Shown in pieces: positions 28,336 through 39,238 of a stretch of DNA of 64,000 bases. A program made the translations under genes and the position numbers. This DNA comes from Flavobacteriaceae bacterium (GTDB taxonomy: Bacteria > Bacteroidota > Bacteroidia > Flavobacteriales > Flavobacteriaceae). Location of the stretch: assembly GCA_947446865.1 (NCBI GenBank), contig CANFHX010000001.1, forward strand, positions 158,098 to 222,097, in the 5' to 3' direction. The stretch's first letter is position 1. Each line of letters opens with the position of its first letter. The notes beneath the pieces were generated by a model, which saw only the letters and a list, made by a program, of their open reading frames with translations, searched no databases and was not told where the DNA came from.

Positions 28336-28475
28336 TAATTGTTCTTTAACTTTTTGTAATTGTAAACTTACAAATTATTTCCAATTTTTATAAAAAACCA
28401 CCGAAATTTAGTTAGTTTTTCTTTCATATTATTGAAAATTTCTTTAAATTTGGGTATAACTTAATACCATTTATT

Positions 28476-28907
28476 ATGTCATTCTCCGATTTATTTAACA
28501 GCGAATTCAAAGCCCGAAACAAAGGTCATTTTTCAGCAATAGTGCGCGTTGCCACTGCAGATGGAAGTTTAAGCAAAGAAGAAAAAGAATTTTTAGATAA
28601 ACTTGCTTTACGATTAGAAATTACTCCAGAAGAATATGCGGAGATTTTAGAAAATCCATTGAAATACCCAATTAACCCTCCTTATTCTTATGCCCATCGA
28701 TTGGAGCGTTTGTATGATTTATCTCGCATGGTTTATGTAGACCACGTTTTGGGAGAAAAACAAAAACAAATTCTAACCCGATTTGCATTAGCATTGGGCT
28801 TTACGCCTGGAAACGTGCATTACATTGTAGATAAAGCATTGTCTTTATTAGTGCTTGGAGTAGATCTAGATACTTTTACCTACGAGATGCAACACATGAA
28901 TAAATAA
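28476..28907 (+). CDS. TerB family (tellurite-resistance-like) protein
   Basis: 'FSAIVRVATADGSLSKEEKEFLDKLALRLEIT' TerB-like helical motif. Confidence 0.85.
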   Translation: MSFSDLFNSEFKARNKGHFSAIVRVATADGSLSKEEKEFLDKLALRLEITPEEYAEILENPLKYPINPPYSYAHRLERLYDLSRMVYVDHVLGEKQKQILTRFALALGFTPGNVHYIVDKALSLLVLGVDLDTFTYEMQHMNK

Positions 28908-28963
28908 TTTAACACATTTAAGATAACTTATATTAAGGGTTAGAATATCATTTTTTTAATCAA

Positions 28964-29401
28964 TTGAATAATATGAGAATAAAGAAATTCGAATTTAGTA
29001 TTGAGGGTTATTTTCGAGATAGTTATTCTTTAAAATATAAAAAAGGAATTTTTGAGTACCGAGCAGATGTAGTTAAAAATCAAATTACTACTATTAACCC
29101 TGTATTCAAAAATGAATATCATTTTAAAAATGTAGCAGTTTTTTCAATGGATTCGTTAGATGCGGATTTAATTATTTCAGAAGAACGAAAAAATAATTTT
29201 TATATTTACATTACTCGATACTGCAAATCATGGGACATCGAGTATCAAGACCATGATGTTTGTGATGGTACAGGCTGGGAATGTACTATTTGGATTGATG
29301 ATTTTAAGTTAGTATCTCGAGGTTATGAAGCTTATCCAAGTAATTTTAAAGCATTTATGAATAAACTTAAAGTCTTAACTAGCGGAAAGATTTTTAAGTA
29401 G
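28964..29401 (+). CDS. hypothetical protein
   Basis: 145 aa ORF with plausible coding composition, co-directional with flanking genes; no recognised family. Confidence 0.55.
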   Translation: MNNMRIKKFEFSIEGYFRDSYSLKYKKGIFEYRADVVKNQITTINPVFKNEYHFKNVAVFSMDSLDADLIISEERKNNFYIYITRYCKSWDIEYQDHDVCDGTGWECTIWIDDFKLVSRGYEAYPSNFKAFMNKLKVLTSGKIFK

Positions 29402-29521
29402 TTTTTCAAATTGTTTGATGAAAACTGTTATATATTATTTGTTAATGCAACAGCTTGCATTATAAATTTTGAAAAAGAGTAATTATTTTTTAATCTTTAC
29501 AAAAAATAGTAACATCAAAAA

Positions 29522-32188
29522 ATGAGAAATTTTACACTTGCTTTAATTGGACTTTTAATAAATATCCTAACCTGTTCTGCCCAAACAGAAAAAGAAAGTA
29601 TCAATGAAACTTGGAAACATTTTACTGGTGAAGTTGATGGCGCTGAAAAAGTAGATTTTAATGATAAATCGTGGCAAACAGTGAATCTTCCACACACTTG
29701 GAATGCAGTGGACGCTTACACTGAAAAAAAATATTATAGAGGAATTGGTTGGTATCACAAAAACCTACTTCTTACCCAAAAATATCAAGGTAAGAAACTA
29801 TTCATCCATTTTGAGGGCGTATTTTTAAAAGCATCCGTGTACCTTAACGGAAAGTTTGTAGGGGAACATAAAGGGGGTTATACTGCTTTTTCATTTGATA
29901 TTTCAAACTTCGTTTCTGTTCCAGGCAATAACACCATTGCTGTAAAAGTAGACAGTAGCAAAGACTTAAATTTACCTCCAATTTCCGGCGATTATACTAT
30001 GTTTGGTGGAATTTATAGAGATGTATATCTTATATCTACCAATTCCGTTCATTTTGATACTATGAATCTGGGTAGCAGTGGCGTTTTTATAGAAACACCT
30101 TTAGTGAATGAAAATTCCGCGAATGTTAAAGTTAGAGGGTCAGTTTCGAATCAATCTACTGAAAATAAGAATTTAACGATCATCTCAAAAATTATTGATG
30201 AATCGGGTGTAGTTATTACCGAAATAAAATCCAAACTTAAACTCGCAGCCGGAGCAAATGGAAATTTTGAACAGCTTTCCAATATAATTACCAATCCAAA
30301 CTTATGGTCGCCCGACAATCCCTATTTGTATACTGTTGAAACAGCAATACTTTCTGATGACAAAACAAAAACGGTTCTTGATTTCAAAAACCAACCACTT
30401 GGATTTAGATGGTTTTCATTTAATGCCGATTTGGGGTTTTCTTTAAATGGAAAATACTTAAAACTAATAGGAGCTGCCCGTCATCAAGATCACATAGGGT
30501 TAGGTAATGCATTAGACAATGACCTACAAAGAAGGGACGTGGAATTATTGAAAGCAATGGGAGGAAACTTTATTCGGGTGAGTCATTATCCGCAAGACCC
30601 TACTATTGTTGAAATGTGTGATAAGTTAGGAATATTAGTTTGGGAAGAAACACCGCTTGGCAATACCTTTTACGATGATGAAGATTTGAAGGCAACCTGC
30701 ATTAGCAGTTTAAAAGAGATGATTCGGCAGAATTATAATCACCCAAGCATTATCATTTGGGGATATATGAATGAAGTAGGACTTGCAACATCTAAAATGG
30801 CTGATAATGAAAAGAAAAAAGAGATTTATGAAATTACCGCCAAGTTTGCTAAAGAATTAGAAGGTGTTTTACGAACGGAAGATAAAACGCGGCTTTCTAC
30901 AATGGCTTTAAACTCGGGAGGTACTAGCTATTATAAAGACTATGGGTTTTCAAGTTTGACAAATGTAATCGGATGGAATACCTATTACGGATGGTACAAA
31001 GGAGCGTTTGAAGACTTTGGTGTTTTTATGGATAAAGTACACAAAGAATCTCCTGAAATAAATAGCATAATCAGTGAATATGGAGCTGGTAGCGATCAGC
31101 GATTACATAGTTTAAATCCCGAACAATTTGATTTTAGTATTGAATGGCAGCAGTTGTACCACGAATCCTATTTGAATCAAATATTCAGTCGGAAATTTAT
31201 TGCTGGAGCCACGGTTTGGAATTTTATTGATTTTAATGCCGCAGGTCGTCAAGAAAGTACGCCACGCATTAACAACAAAGGATTGCTTTATAATAACCGC
31301 ACCCCTAAAGATGTTTATTATTTATATCAGGCTTGGTTGGTTAAATCCCCTGTGCTTCATATTGCTAGCCGTGATTGGCAAATTAGAAAAGGTATTCAGG
31401 CAGATCCAAAAGATACAACGGTAACTCAGCCTCTTAAAATTTATTCTAATATTGATAAAGTGGAATTGTTTTTAAATGGAAATTCATTAGGAGTTCAAAC
31501 TAGTAAAAATGGCTTTTCAATTTGGAATGTCCCTTTCATAAATGGTAAAAATTTTCTATTAGCAAAAGGAGAAAGTGCAAATAAAATTTATGAAGATGCC
31601 TTGCAAATTGATTTTGAAATTGTCCCAGCAATCCTAAATCAAGTGACTAATAAAGATTTTGAAATTGCTGTAAATATAGGTAGTAATTGTTTTTTTACGG
31701 ATCCTATAAATAACGTTACTTGGATGCCAGACCAACCTTATAAAGCGGGCGGTTTTGGCTATGTAGGCGGTGAAATGTATAGACCTGAAGAAGGTAAAAT
31801 CGGACATCAATCGGAAGTTTTTCAAACCCGAAATGTTCCATTATACCAAACATTTAGATATGGATTGAGCGACTATAAATTTGATGTGGCCGACGGGGAA
31901 TATGAGGTTGAATTGCATTTTGCTGGATTTGGAACTAAATTATCAAAATCGATATACGATGTAAGTGAATCCGAAGAAAAGGGGAATGAAACCAGCCAAT
32001 TTAATGTGCTTTTAAATGGCACTTTGGCGCTTGAAAATTTTTGTCCCGAATTACAAAATGGCGCATTAAATGCCGTATACAAAACATTTGTAGTTCAAGC
32101 AAAAAATTTAAAAGGACTTACTATTTCATTTGAAAAATTGAAAGGAAAACCTTTTATTAATGCAATTAAAGTTAGAAGATTAAATTAA
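29522..32188 (+). CDS. glycoside hydrolase family 2 (beta-galactosidase-like) with C-terminal malectin-like domain
   Basis: Signal peptide; 'NETWKHFTGEVDGAEKVDFNDKSWQTVNLPHTWN', 'GFRWFSFNADLGFSLNGKYLKLIGAARHQDHIGLGNA', 'NHPSIIIWGYMNEVG', 'ISEYGAGSD', C-terminal 'YEVELHFAGFGTK...FNVLLNG'. Confidence 0.94.
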   Translation: MRNFTLALIGLLINILTCSAQTEKESINETWKHFTGEVDGAEKVDFNDKSWQTVNLPHTWNAVDAYTEKKYYRGIGWYHKNLLLTQKYQGKKLFIHFEGVFLKASVYLNGKFVGEHKGGYTAFSFDISNFVSVPGNNTIAVKVDSSKDLNLPPISGDYTMFGGIYRDVYLISTNSVHFDTMNLGSSGVFIETPLVNENSANVKVRGSVSNQSTENKNLTIISKIIDESGVVITEIKSKLKLAAGANGNFEQLSNIITNPNLWSPDNPYLYTVETAILSDDKTKTVLDFKNQPLGFRWFSFNADLGFSLNGKYLKLIGAARHQDHIGLGNALDNDLQRRDVELLKAMGGNFIRVSHYPQDPTIVEMCDKLGILVWEETPLGNTFYDDEDLKATCISSLKEMIRQNYNHPSIIIWGYMNEVGLATSKMADNEKKKEIYEITAKFAKELEGVLRTEDKTRLSTMALNSGGTSYYKDYGFSSLTNVIGWNTYYGWYKGAFEDFGVFMDKVHKESPEINSIISEYGAGSDQRLHSLNPEQFDFSIEWQQLYHESYLNQIFSRKFIAGATVWNFIDFNAAGRQESTPRINNKGLLYNNRTPKDVYYLYQAWLVKSPVLHIASRDWQIRKGIQADPKDTTVTQPLKIYSNIDKVELFLNGNSLGVQTSKNGFSIWNVPFINGKNFLLAKGESANKIYEDALQIDFEIVPAILNQVTNKDFEIAVNIGSNCFFTDPINNVTWMPDQPYKAGGFGYVGGEMYRPEEGKIGHQSEVFQTRNVPLYQTFRYGLSDYKFDVADGEYEVELHFAGFGTKLSKSIYDVSESEEKGNETSQFNVLLNGTLALENFCPELQNGALNAVYKTFVVQAKNLKGLTISFEKLKGKPFINAIKVRRLN

Positions 32189-32392
32189 AGGCAGCATTTA
32201 TTGAAATGAAGGATTTATATAATTTTGATAAATAAATATTTTTTAACGCCTTTTTTTCTATTAAGCAAATAACTATTAAGTCAAATTTGTAAATTTTTCC
32301 AATAGGGGGAGTTTAAAACCCGATACGAAAGTGTCGATTTTTTATACATCATATTTGGCGCACATAATTTTGTTTTGTAATCTATTGAATTG

Positions 32393-32425
32393 TTGTATAT
32401 TGCAGCCATTATTGTTTTAATTTTG
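32393..32425 (+). promoter_or_regulatory. Bacteroidota-type promoter candidate (TTG-N22-TAATTTTG)
   Basis: TAnnTTTG match taattttg at 32418-32425, with TTG at 32393-32395; upstream of the T9SS gene. Confidence 0.35.
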
Positions 32426-32447
32426 CCCCAACATAAATACTACCCTC

Positions 32448-35400
32448 ATGAAGAAAATTTTACTTTTTTTATTTTTTATTACTTTACAGTCAGCTTATGC
32501 GCAACCACAAATTAATACGCCAACTAATTATAATTTGTGTGATGTAGACAATAGTGGCTCTGAGATTTTTTATTTACCTTCCAAAAACTCTGAAATTTTG
32601 GGCAACTTATCCCAAAATGTTTATGCAGTAACGTACCATCTTAGTCAAGCTGATGCGGTTGCAAATAGCAATGCATTATCAAGCCAATATTTGTGTGCTT
32701 TTTCTGGCCAAATAGTATTTGTTAGGGTTACACAAATAACTAATCCAACTAATTATTCAATTACCACCTTAGGGTTGTTTTTTAATCCTGTACCAATTGC
32801 CAATACCATATCGACTACTTTTTGTTACAATCAGCAATGTTGGGATTTAACACAACTAATTCCAGTTATTACTAATTCAGATCCTAGCTTGTTTGTTACT
32901 TTTTATACTACACAGGCAGACGCGGAGTCTAATACTAATCCGATAGCGAATCCTAGTTGTGTTTTTAGTACAACAACTACTCCAACTATTAATTTTTATT
33001 ATTCCGTTATTTATACTGTTTCCAGTTGTTCCTCCGTTGGAGTTATTAACGCCCAAATAATAACAAGTTGTCCTCCTGTAGATTGTATTCCTCCAGTTTT
33101 AACCGTAGGAAATGCCACTCAAACTAGTGTTAATGTAACTTACGTACCTTCAGACCCTAATACAATTACAGAAATTGAAATTGCTGTTTATCCTATGGGA
33201 GCTCCAATTCCTACTCAAGGAGTTTTTTATGCTTCTAACAATATGGTTATAACAGGCTTAGATTGCGGTGTCGATTTTCAAATAATTGCTAGAAAAATTT
33301 GTATTATTAATGGCATGACCGCAATGAGTTCTTGGTCTAATCCTATTGTTTTCACTACTCCTTCCTGCATTCCACAATTTGGGCAACCTCAAAGTTTTAC
33401 CACCTGTACCGACACCAATCAGTCTTGTTTTAATTTAACAGATAACAATGACGATATTATTGGAACTATGAATCCAAGTGATTATACCATAACCTATCAT
33501 AATTCAGGTACAGAAGCAGAACTCAATATTAATCCATTAAGTTCTCCTTATTGTGCCAATATTGGAAATACACCAATTTATGGTAGAATATCCTATAATA
33601 ATAACCCGGGGCAATATTTTACCACTGTGTTTTATTTGAACGTAAGTGCTTATAGCTACAATCAAACGCCAATTCAATCACTTGAGCAGTGTGATGATGA
33701 TGCTAATGGAATGATTACTTTTAATTTAACTTCTGTTCAATCACAAATCAACATTAGTAACCAATTACAATATTATACTTCATCACAAGATGCAGAAGCT
33801 TCACAAAACGCTATTTTTAATCCAAGTGTTTATAATGTAAATGTGCAAGGAAATATAATTCCAATTTTTATTAGAGAAACCATTGTTAATAGTTGCGATT
33901 CTATTTATTCTTTTACTTTAAGAACCTTTGCTAATTGCAACAATGCATCGGTATGTAGTCAGGCAAACTCATTGTGTTCTTCCTTAGGGGTTCCGTTTCC
34001 TAATACAACTAATTTGCCTTCAACAGGCACTATGGGTTGTTTAAGCACTACTCCAAATCCTACTTGGTTTGTAATGCCAATTAGCCAAGCTGGAACTATA
34101 AATTTAATGATCCAACAAAGCACAGATATTAATTTTAGCTTGCCTAATTTAGATGTAGACTATGTGGTTTTTGGCCCCTACTCTAATCCAACAACACCAT
34201 GTAATGGTCAGTTAACTTCAAATTACATAGCAAGTTGTAGTTACTCTCCTAATAATGTGGAGTATCCTATAATTCAAAATGTACAACCGGGACAGTTTTA
34301 TCTTATTATGGTTACAAATTATAGTAACTCCCCTGGGTATATTAAAATTACAGATATTGGCGGTACTTCTACAGGCGGAATTAACTGCAGTGGATTGCGA
34401 TTAAATGCCTTTTTAGATAGTAATAGTAATGGAATAAAAGACAATGGAGAACAAAACTTTCCTCTAGGTCAATTCCATTATGAAATGAATAGTAATGGGA
34501 CGGTTCACAATATTTCAAGCCCAACAGGAGTTTATAATTTGTATGATATTAATACCACTAATTCCTACAATCTTAGTTATACTATAAATTCTGATTACTT
34601 GTCTAATTACAATTTAACAACGGCAACTTACAATAATATTCATGTTACCAACGGAGCAGGAATGTTACTTTATAACTTTCCAATTACCGTTTCTCAAAAC
34701 TATAATGACCTATTAACGGCTATTATTCCAATCAATGCTCCAAGACCCGGATTTGTTAATGAAAATAAAATAGTTTACACTAATCTAGGAAGTCAAACAG
34801 TAGCATCAGGAACCCTAACGTTTGTTAAAGATAGCAATGTTAGTATTACAGGAGTTACACCATCAGGAGTTACACTTTTACCAAACGGATTTAGCTATAA
34901 CTTTACCAATCTTGCGCCGTTTGAATCTCGAACTATTTCGGTATTGATGCAGGTGCCAACTATTCCAACAGTTATTGCAGGACAGTTATTAACGAATACG
35001 GCTACTATTACTCCTACAGCTGGGGATATTGTTCCAGCAAACAACAACAGTAGTTTAACACAAATTGTAGTAAATTCGTATGATCCAAACGACAAAATGG
35101 AATCGCATGGTGAGAAAATAATATATAATTCCTTTACTTCTAATGATTATTTAACGTACACTATTAGATTTGAAAATACAGGATCGGCAAGTGCTTTAAA
35201 TGTTAGAATAAATGATATTTTAGATGCAAAACTAGATGAAACCTCTTTGAGAACCATTAGTTCAAGCCACCCTTATGTGTTAGATAGAATTGACAATAAA
35301 TTAAATTGGAGATTGGATGACATTCAACTTCCGGTATCTATTGCTAATACATCTACAGGAAAAGGATATGTTACTTTCCAAGTTAAACCAAAACCAGGAT

Positions 35401-35765
35401 ATTCTGTTGGCGACATTATCCCAAATACCGGTTTTATCTATTTTGATTTTAACCCAGCAATTATCACGAACACATTTAACACAGAGTTCATAGCACTATT
35501 AGCAATGCAAGAATTTGCAAATAATAATTTGATTGTTTATCCAAATCCAGCCAAAGAAAAGATAACAATACAAATGACAACTTCTAATTTTATTAAAGAC
35601 ATTAAATTAATTGATATGCTTGGAAGAACCATTAAAGTGGAGCATTTTACTTCTTCTAATTTATCAGAAACACTGCAATTAAAAGAAGTAACTAATGGAA
35701 CTTATTTTATTGAAGTAACAACCGATTCAAACAAAAAAGAAATTAAGAAAATCATAGTGAATTAG
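32448..35765 (+). CDS. large secreted protein with T9SS type A C-terminal sorting domain
   Basis: Signal peptide MKKILLFLFFITLQSAYAQ; 'SYDPNDKMESHGEKI...LTYTIRFENTGSASALNVRINDILDAKLD' domain; C-terminal 'NNLIVYPNPAKEKITIQ...GTYFIEVTTDSNKKEIKKIIVN' sorting signal. Confidence 0.95.
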   Translation: MKKILLFLFFITLQSAYAQPQINTPTNYNLCDVDNSGSEIFYLPSKNSEILGNLSQNVYAVTYHLSQADAVANSNALSSQYLCAFSGQIVFVRVTQITNPTNYSITTLGLFFNPVPIANTISTTFCYNQQCWDLTQLIPVITNSDPSLFVTFYTTQADAESNTNPIANPSCVFSTTTTPTINFYYSVIYTVSSCSSVGVINAQIITSCPPVDCIPPVLTVGNATQTSVNVTYVPSDPNTITEIEIAVYPMGAPIPTQGVFYASNNMVITGLDCGVDFQIIARKICIINGMTAMSSWSNPIVFTTPSCIPQFGQPQSFTTCTDTNQSCFNLTDNNDDIIGTMNPSDYTITYHNSGTEAELNINPLSSPYCANIGNTPIYGRISYNNNPGQYFTTVFYLNVSAYSYNQTPIQSLEQCDDDANGMITFNLTSVQSQINISNQLQYYTSSQDAEASQNAIFNPSVYNVNVQGNIIPIFIRETIVNSCDSIYSFTLRTFANCNNASVCSQANSLCSSLGVPFPNTTNLPSTGTMGCLSTTPNPTWFVMPISQAGTINLMIQQSTDINFSLPNLDVDYVVFGPYSNPTTPCNGQLTSNYIASCSYSPNNVEYPIIQNVQPGQFYLIMVTNYSNSPGYIKITDIGGTSTGGINCSGLRLNAFLDSNSNGIKDNGEQNFPLGQFHYEMNSNGTVHNISSPTGVYNLYDINTTNSYNLSYTINSDYLSNYNLTTATYNNIHVTNGAGMLLYNFPITVSQNYNDLLTAIIPINAPRPGFVNENKIVYTNLGSQTVASGTLTFVKDSNVSITGVTPSGVTLLPNGFSYNFTNLAPFESRTISVLMQVPTIPTVIAGQLLTNTATITPTAGDIVPANNNSSLTQIVVNSYDPNDKMESHGEKIIYNSFTSNDYLTYTIRFENTGSASALNVRINDILDAKLDETSLRTISSSHPYVLDRIDNKLNWRLDDIQLPVSIANTSTGKGYVTFQVKPKPGYSVGDIIPNTGFIYFDFNPAIITNTFNTEFIALLAMQEFANNNLIVYPNPAKEKITIQMTTSNFIKDIKLIDMLGRTIKVEHFTSSNLSETLQLKEVTNGTYFIEVTTDSNKKEIKKIIVN

Positions 35766-35792
35766 AACTATTTCAATTAATGGACACACTTT

Positions 35793-35828
35793 AAGAGCCT
35801 TTACAGAAATGTAAGGGCTCTTTTTTTT
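35793..35828 (+). terminator. rho-independent terminator
   Basis: agagcctttacagaaatgtaagggctcttttttt: stem AGAGCC.TTACA/TGTAA.GGCTCT plus T-run. Confidence 0.88.
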
Positions 35829-35924
35829 AAAAAATGTCTTCCTTTGCATACCCATTTCCTAAAGTAAATAGGAAACAATTATTTTTTTGGCTTACCTTTA
35901 TAAATTGCAAATCAAAAGATACCC

Positions 35925-36554
35925 ATGAAAGACTTACTCCACCAAATTTACGGAACCATATTAGAAGAAGCGCTTCTTAACGAAATTGAAGAAGTTGCAA
36001 TACTTAAAGAATTCAAAGAAGGGGATGTGATTATTGACTTTGGGGATTATATAAAAAAGATGCCACTCCTACTTTCAGGAGCGATAAAAATTTTACGGGA
36101 AGATTTTGACGAAGGAGAACTACTTCTTTATTTTATTGAAAAAGGAGATACATGTTCCATGTCGATGGCATGCTGTCTTGGCGACACTAAAAGTGAAATA
36201 AGAGCCGTGGCAGAAACCGATGGTCAAGTAGTAATGATTCCGGTAATGTACATGGAATTATGGCTAGGAAAATACAAATCTTGGCGCAACTATGTCTTTG
36301 CTAGTTATAATAATCGTTTAAAGGAAATGCTGACTGCTATTGATAATTTAGCATTTAGGAACATGGATAAACGTTTGCTGAATTACCTTTTAGAAAAGGC
36401 TAAAATCAACACCACTAAAGAAATTAACACCACCCATCAAGAGATTGCTTACGATTTAAATACGTCTCGGGTAGTTATTTCTAGATTATTGAAAGCCCTA
36501 GAAAAAGAGGGGAGAATCAAACTACACCGCGCTCATATTGAACTTATAAGTTAA
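35925..36554 (+). CDS. Crp/Fnr family transcriptional regulator
   Basis: cNMP-binding-like N-terminus and HTH 'STTHQEIAYDLNTSRVVISRLLKALEKEGRIKLHRAHIEL' region. Confidence 0.92.
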   Translation: MKDLLHQIYGTILEEALLNEIEEVAILKEFKEGDVIIDFGDYIKKMPLLLSGAIKILREDFDEGELLLYFIEKGDTCSMSMACCLGDTKSEIRAVAETDGQVVMIPVMYMELWLGKYKSWRNYVFASYNNRLKEMLTAIDNLAFRNMDKRLLNYLLEKAKINTTKEINTTHQEIAYDLNTSRVVISRLLKALEKEGRIKLHRAHIELIS

Positions 36555-36655
36555 ATTCCATTTCTATTTTTAATTGATTTTCTTCTCTGTAACACTTGTT
36601 ACTGTAAAAGGAATTTTGCCAACTTACTTTTGCTTCATAATTTAGAAACTATCTT

Positions 36656-37969
36656 ATGAAGAAGAAACAACTCATTTATATTACAGGAACACTTTTGGTT
36701 TCCTTTTTTGGTTATAGTCAAGATACCTTGTCTATTTCTAAAAAAGAATTGCTGGAAAAGGTATCCGAGAAGAATTTGCAAATAAAAATTGCTGAGAAAA
36801 CCTACCTCTCTGCCAAAGCAGATTACCAACAATCTAATGCACTTTTTTTACCCAACATCAATGTTTCCCATACGGGAATTTTAACTACCAATCCGTTAAT
36901 GGCGTTTGGATCTAAATTAAATCAGGAAGTTTTAACCGCATCCGATTTTAATCCAGCATTACTAAATGACCCAGCTCGGACTCAAAATTTTGCAACCAAA
37001 TTTGAAATCCAACAACCATTAATTAATGTGGACGGAATCTATGCGCGCCAGGCTGCCAAAACCAAAATGGAAGCCTTTCAATTGCAAACCGAACGCACCA
37101 AAGAATATCTGGAATTAGAAGTTTTTAAATCCTACATGCAATTGCAATTGGCCTACAAAGCAGTGAAAGTTTTAGAAAAAGCGAACACCACTGGGAACGC
37201 CAATTTGAAATTAGTTCAAAATTATTTCCAACAAGGATTATTGCAAAAAACCGACTTATTAAACGTTCAAGTTCGAGTGAATGAAATTGCGAATCAATTG
37301 CAATATGCTAAAAGTAATGTTCAAAATGCTTCCGATTATTTAGCATTTTTATTGAATGAAGATATCAAAGATAAAATATACAAACCTTCCGAAGCTTTAG
37401 AGAATACCATTGCAATAGAAACCATCAATATTTCCTTGTCAGAAAATAGAAAAGACATTCAAGCCATGAATAAATCGACTACTGCATACCAAAAAATGTA
37501 TATGTCTAGCAAAATGAACTTTCTACCAAGATTAAACGCTTTTGGAAGTTATGAATTGTACGATAAGAATTTCTTAGGCACTTCTGCCAAAGGCTATTTA
37601 GTTGGAGCACAATTGTCCTGGAATGTTTTTGATGGATATAAAACCATTGGTAAAATGGAAAAAGCCAAAGCCGATTTTCAAAAAGCCGAAGTGGAAACCG
37701 AGCAGTACAAAAAACAAAGCCAATTGGAATTAAACAAAACCAATCGCCAGTTGCAAGATGCTGAAAACAAAGTAAATCTTTCCCAATTAGCTTTTGAACA
37801 ATCGCAAGAAGCTTATAGAATTCGCCAAAATCGTTTTTCACAAGGTTTAGAAAAAACCACCGATTTATTACAATCCGAAACCCAAATGATCCAAAAAGAA
37901 TTAGAGCATTTGCAAGCCATTTTCGAATATAATTTCACCAAACAGTATTTACAGTTTTTAACCAAATAA
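36656..37969 (+). CDS. TolC family outer membrane efflux protein
   Basis: OEP domain; 'TKFEIQQPLINVDGIYARQAAKTKMEAFQLQTERTK'; precedes an RND adaptor and permease. Confidence 0.93.
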   Translation: MKKKQLIYITGTLLVSFFGYSQDTLSISKKELLEKVSEKNLQIKIAEKTYLSAKADYQQSNALFLPNINVSHTGILTTNPLMAFGSKLNQEVLTASDFNPALLNDPARTQNFATKFEIQQPLINVDGIYARQAAKTKMEAFQLQTERTKEYLELEVFKSYMQLQLAYKAVKVLEKANTTGNANLKLVQNYFQQGLLQKTDLLNVQVRVNEIANQLQYAKSNVQNASDYLAFLLNEDIKDKIYKPSEALENTIAIETINISLSENRKDIQAMNKSTTAYQKMYMSSKMNFLPRLNAFGSYELYDKNFLGTSAKGYLVGAQLSWNVFDGYKTIGKMEKAKADFQKAEVETEQYKKQSQLELNKTNRQLQDAENKVNLSQLAFEQSQEAYRIRQNRFSQGLEKTTDLLQSETQMIQKELEHLQAIFEYNFTKQYLQFLTK

Positions 37970-38014
37970 AAGAGTATTAAGATTTTAGTATTAAGAATTA
38001 AGACATATCAAATC

Positions 38015-39100
38015 ATGAGAAAAGCAATAACCATTCTAACCCTTTCAACATTCTTATTTCTATCCTGCGGAAAAGAAACGAAAGAAACAACTAATAATGA
38101 ACCAGCAATTGCTGTAAAAGTAAGCGGAATTTCTGCGGATACTAATGGCGAATTCGTAACTGCAAGCGGAAAAATTGAAGCCGAAAATAGCGCCAACGTT
38201 TCCACTAGAATGATGGGCTACGTAACCAAAGTCAATGTAAAAGTGGGACAAAAAGTAAGCGCTGGGCAACTTTTGGTAAGCATTAACAACACCGATTTGC
38301 AAGCCAAAAAAGCACAAGTAGATGCCTCTATTTTACAAGCAACCGCTGGTTACAATAATGCCAAAAAAGACTACGAAAGATTTACCGCATTATTCAATCA
38401 GCAAAGTGCTTCCCAAAAAGAATTAGACGACATGACTTCACGTTATGAAATGGCAAAAGCTGGTTTGGAAGGTGCTAAACAAATGCGAAATGAAGTAATG
38501 GCGCAGTTTTCTTATTCTAATATTACGGCACCATTTTCGGGAGAAGTGACCAATACTTTTGTAAAAGAAGGCGATATGGCCAATCCGGGAATGCCTTTGG
38601 TAAGTATAGAAGGCGCGTCGCATTTGCAGGTAACTGCAATGGTTTCAGAAAGTGATATTACTTCCATAAAAAACGGTATGAACGTAAAAGTTTTGGTAAA
38701 ATCTACAAACCAAGAGTTAGCAGGTAAAGTATCCGAAGTAAGTGGTTCGGCTAAAAATACTGGCGGACAATTTTTAGTAAAAATCAATTTGATAAACGCT
38801 GGAAGTAAAGTCCTTTCAGGAATGTTTGCCAATGTTCAATTTCCTATTGCAAATAAACCGCAAGCCGCAACAGTTGTTTCTGATAAGGTTTTAGTTCCCG
38901 AAAGTGCTTTGGTACACCAAGGACAACTTACCGGAATTTACACCATCGGAAACGGAAACACCGCAATATTAAGATGGTTGCGCATCGGTATATCCTTCGG
39001 AAATCAAGTAGAAGTTTTATCGGGTTTGTCTGCCAATGAGCAATACATCGTTTCAGCAGATGGGAAATTATATAATGGAGCGAAAATTAGTGTTCAATAA
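38015..39100 (+). CDS. RND efflux periplasmic adaptor (membrane fusion) lipoprotein
   Basis: Lipobox 'LFLSCGKE'; 'MMGYVTKVNVKVGQKVSAGQLLVSINNTDLQAKKAQVDA'. Confidence 0.93.
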   Translation: MRKAITILTLSTFLFLSCGKETKETTNNEPAIAVKVSGISADTNGEFVTASGKIEAENSANVSTRMMGYVTKVNVKVGQKVSAGQLLVSINNTDLQAKKAQVDASILQATAGYNNAKKDYERFTALFNQQSASQKELDDMTSRYEMAKAGLEGAKQMRNEVMAQFSYSNITAPFSGEVTNTFVKEGDMANPGMPLVSIEGASHLQVTAMVSESDITSIKNGMNVKVLVKSTNQELAGKVSEVSGSAKNTGGQFLVKINLINAGSKVLSGMFANVQFPIANKPQAATVVSDKVLVPESALVHQGQLTGIYTIGNGNTAILRWLRIGISFGNQVEVLSGLSANEQYIVSADGKLYNGAKISVQ

Positions 39101-39238
39101 GCCCCACCCGGCCTCCCCAAAGGGGAGGAGACTAGACGTTATGAAAATCATATAATATCTCGAATAAAAAAATAAAAATTGTTTAACCATTAAATCCACC
39201 CCAACAATTCCCCCTTCGGGGGTAAGGGGGCTAATATC

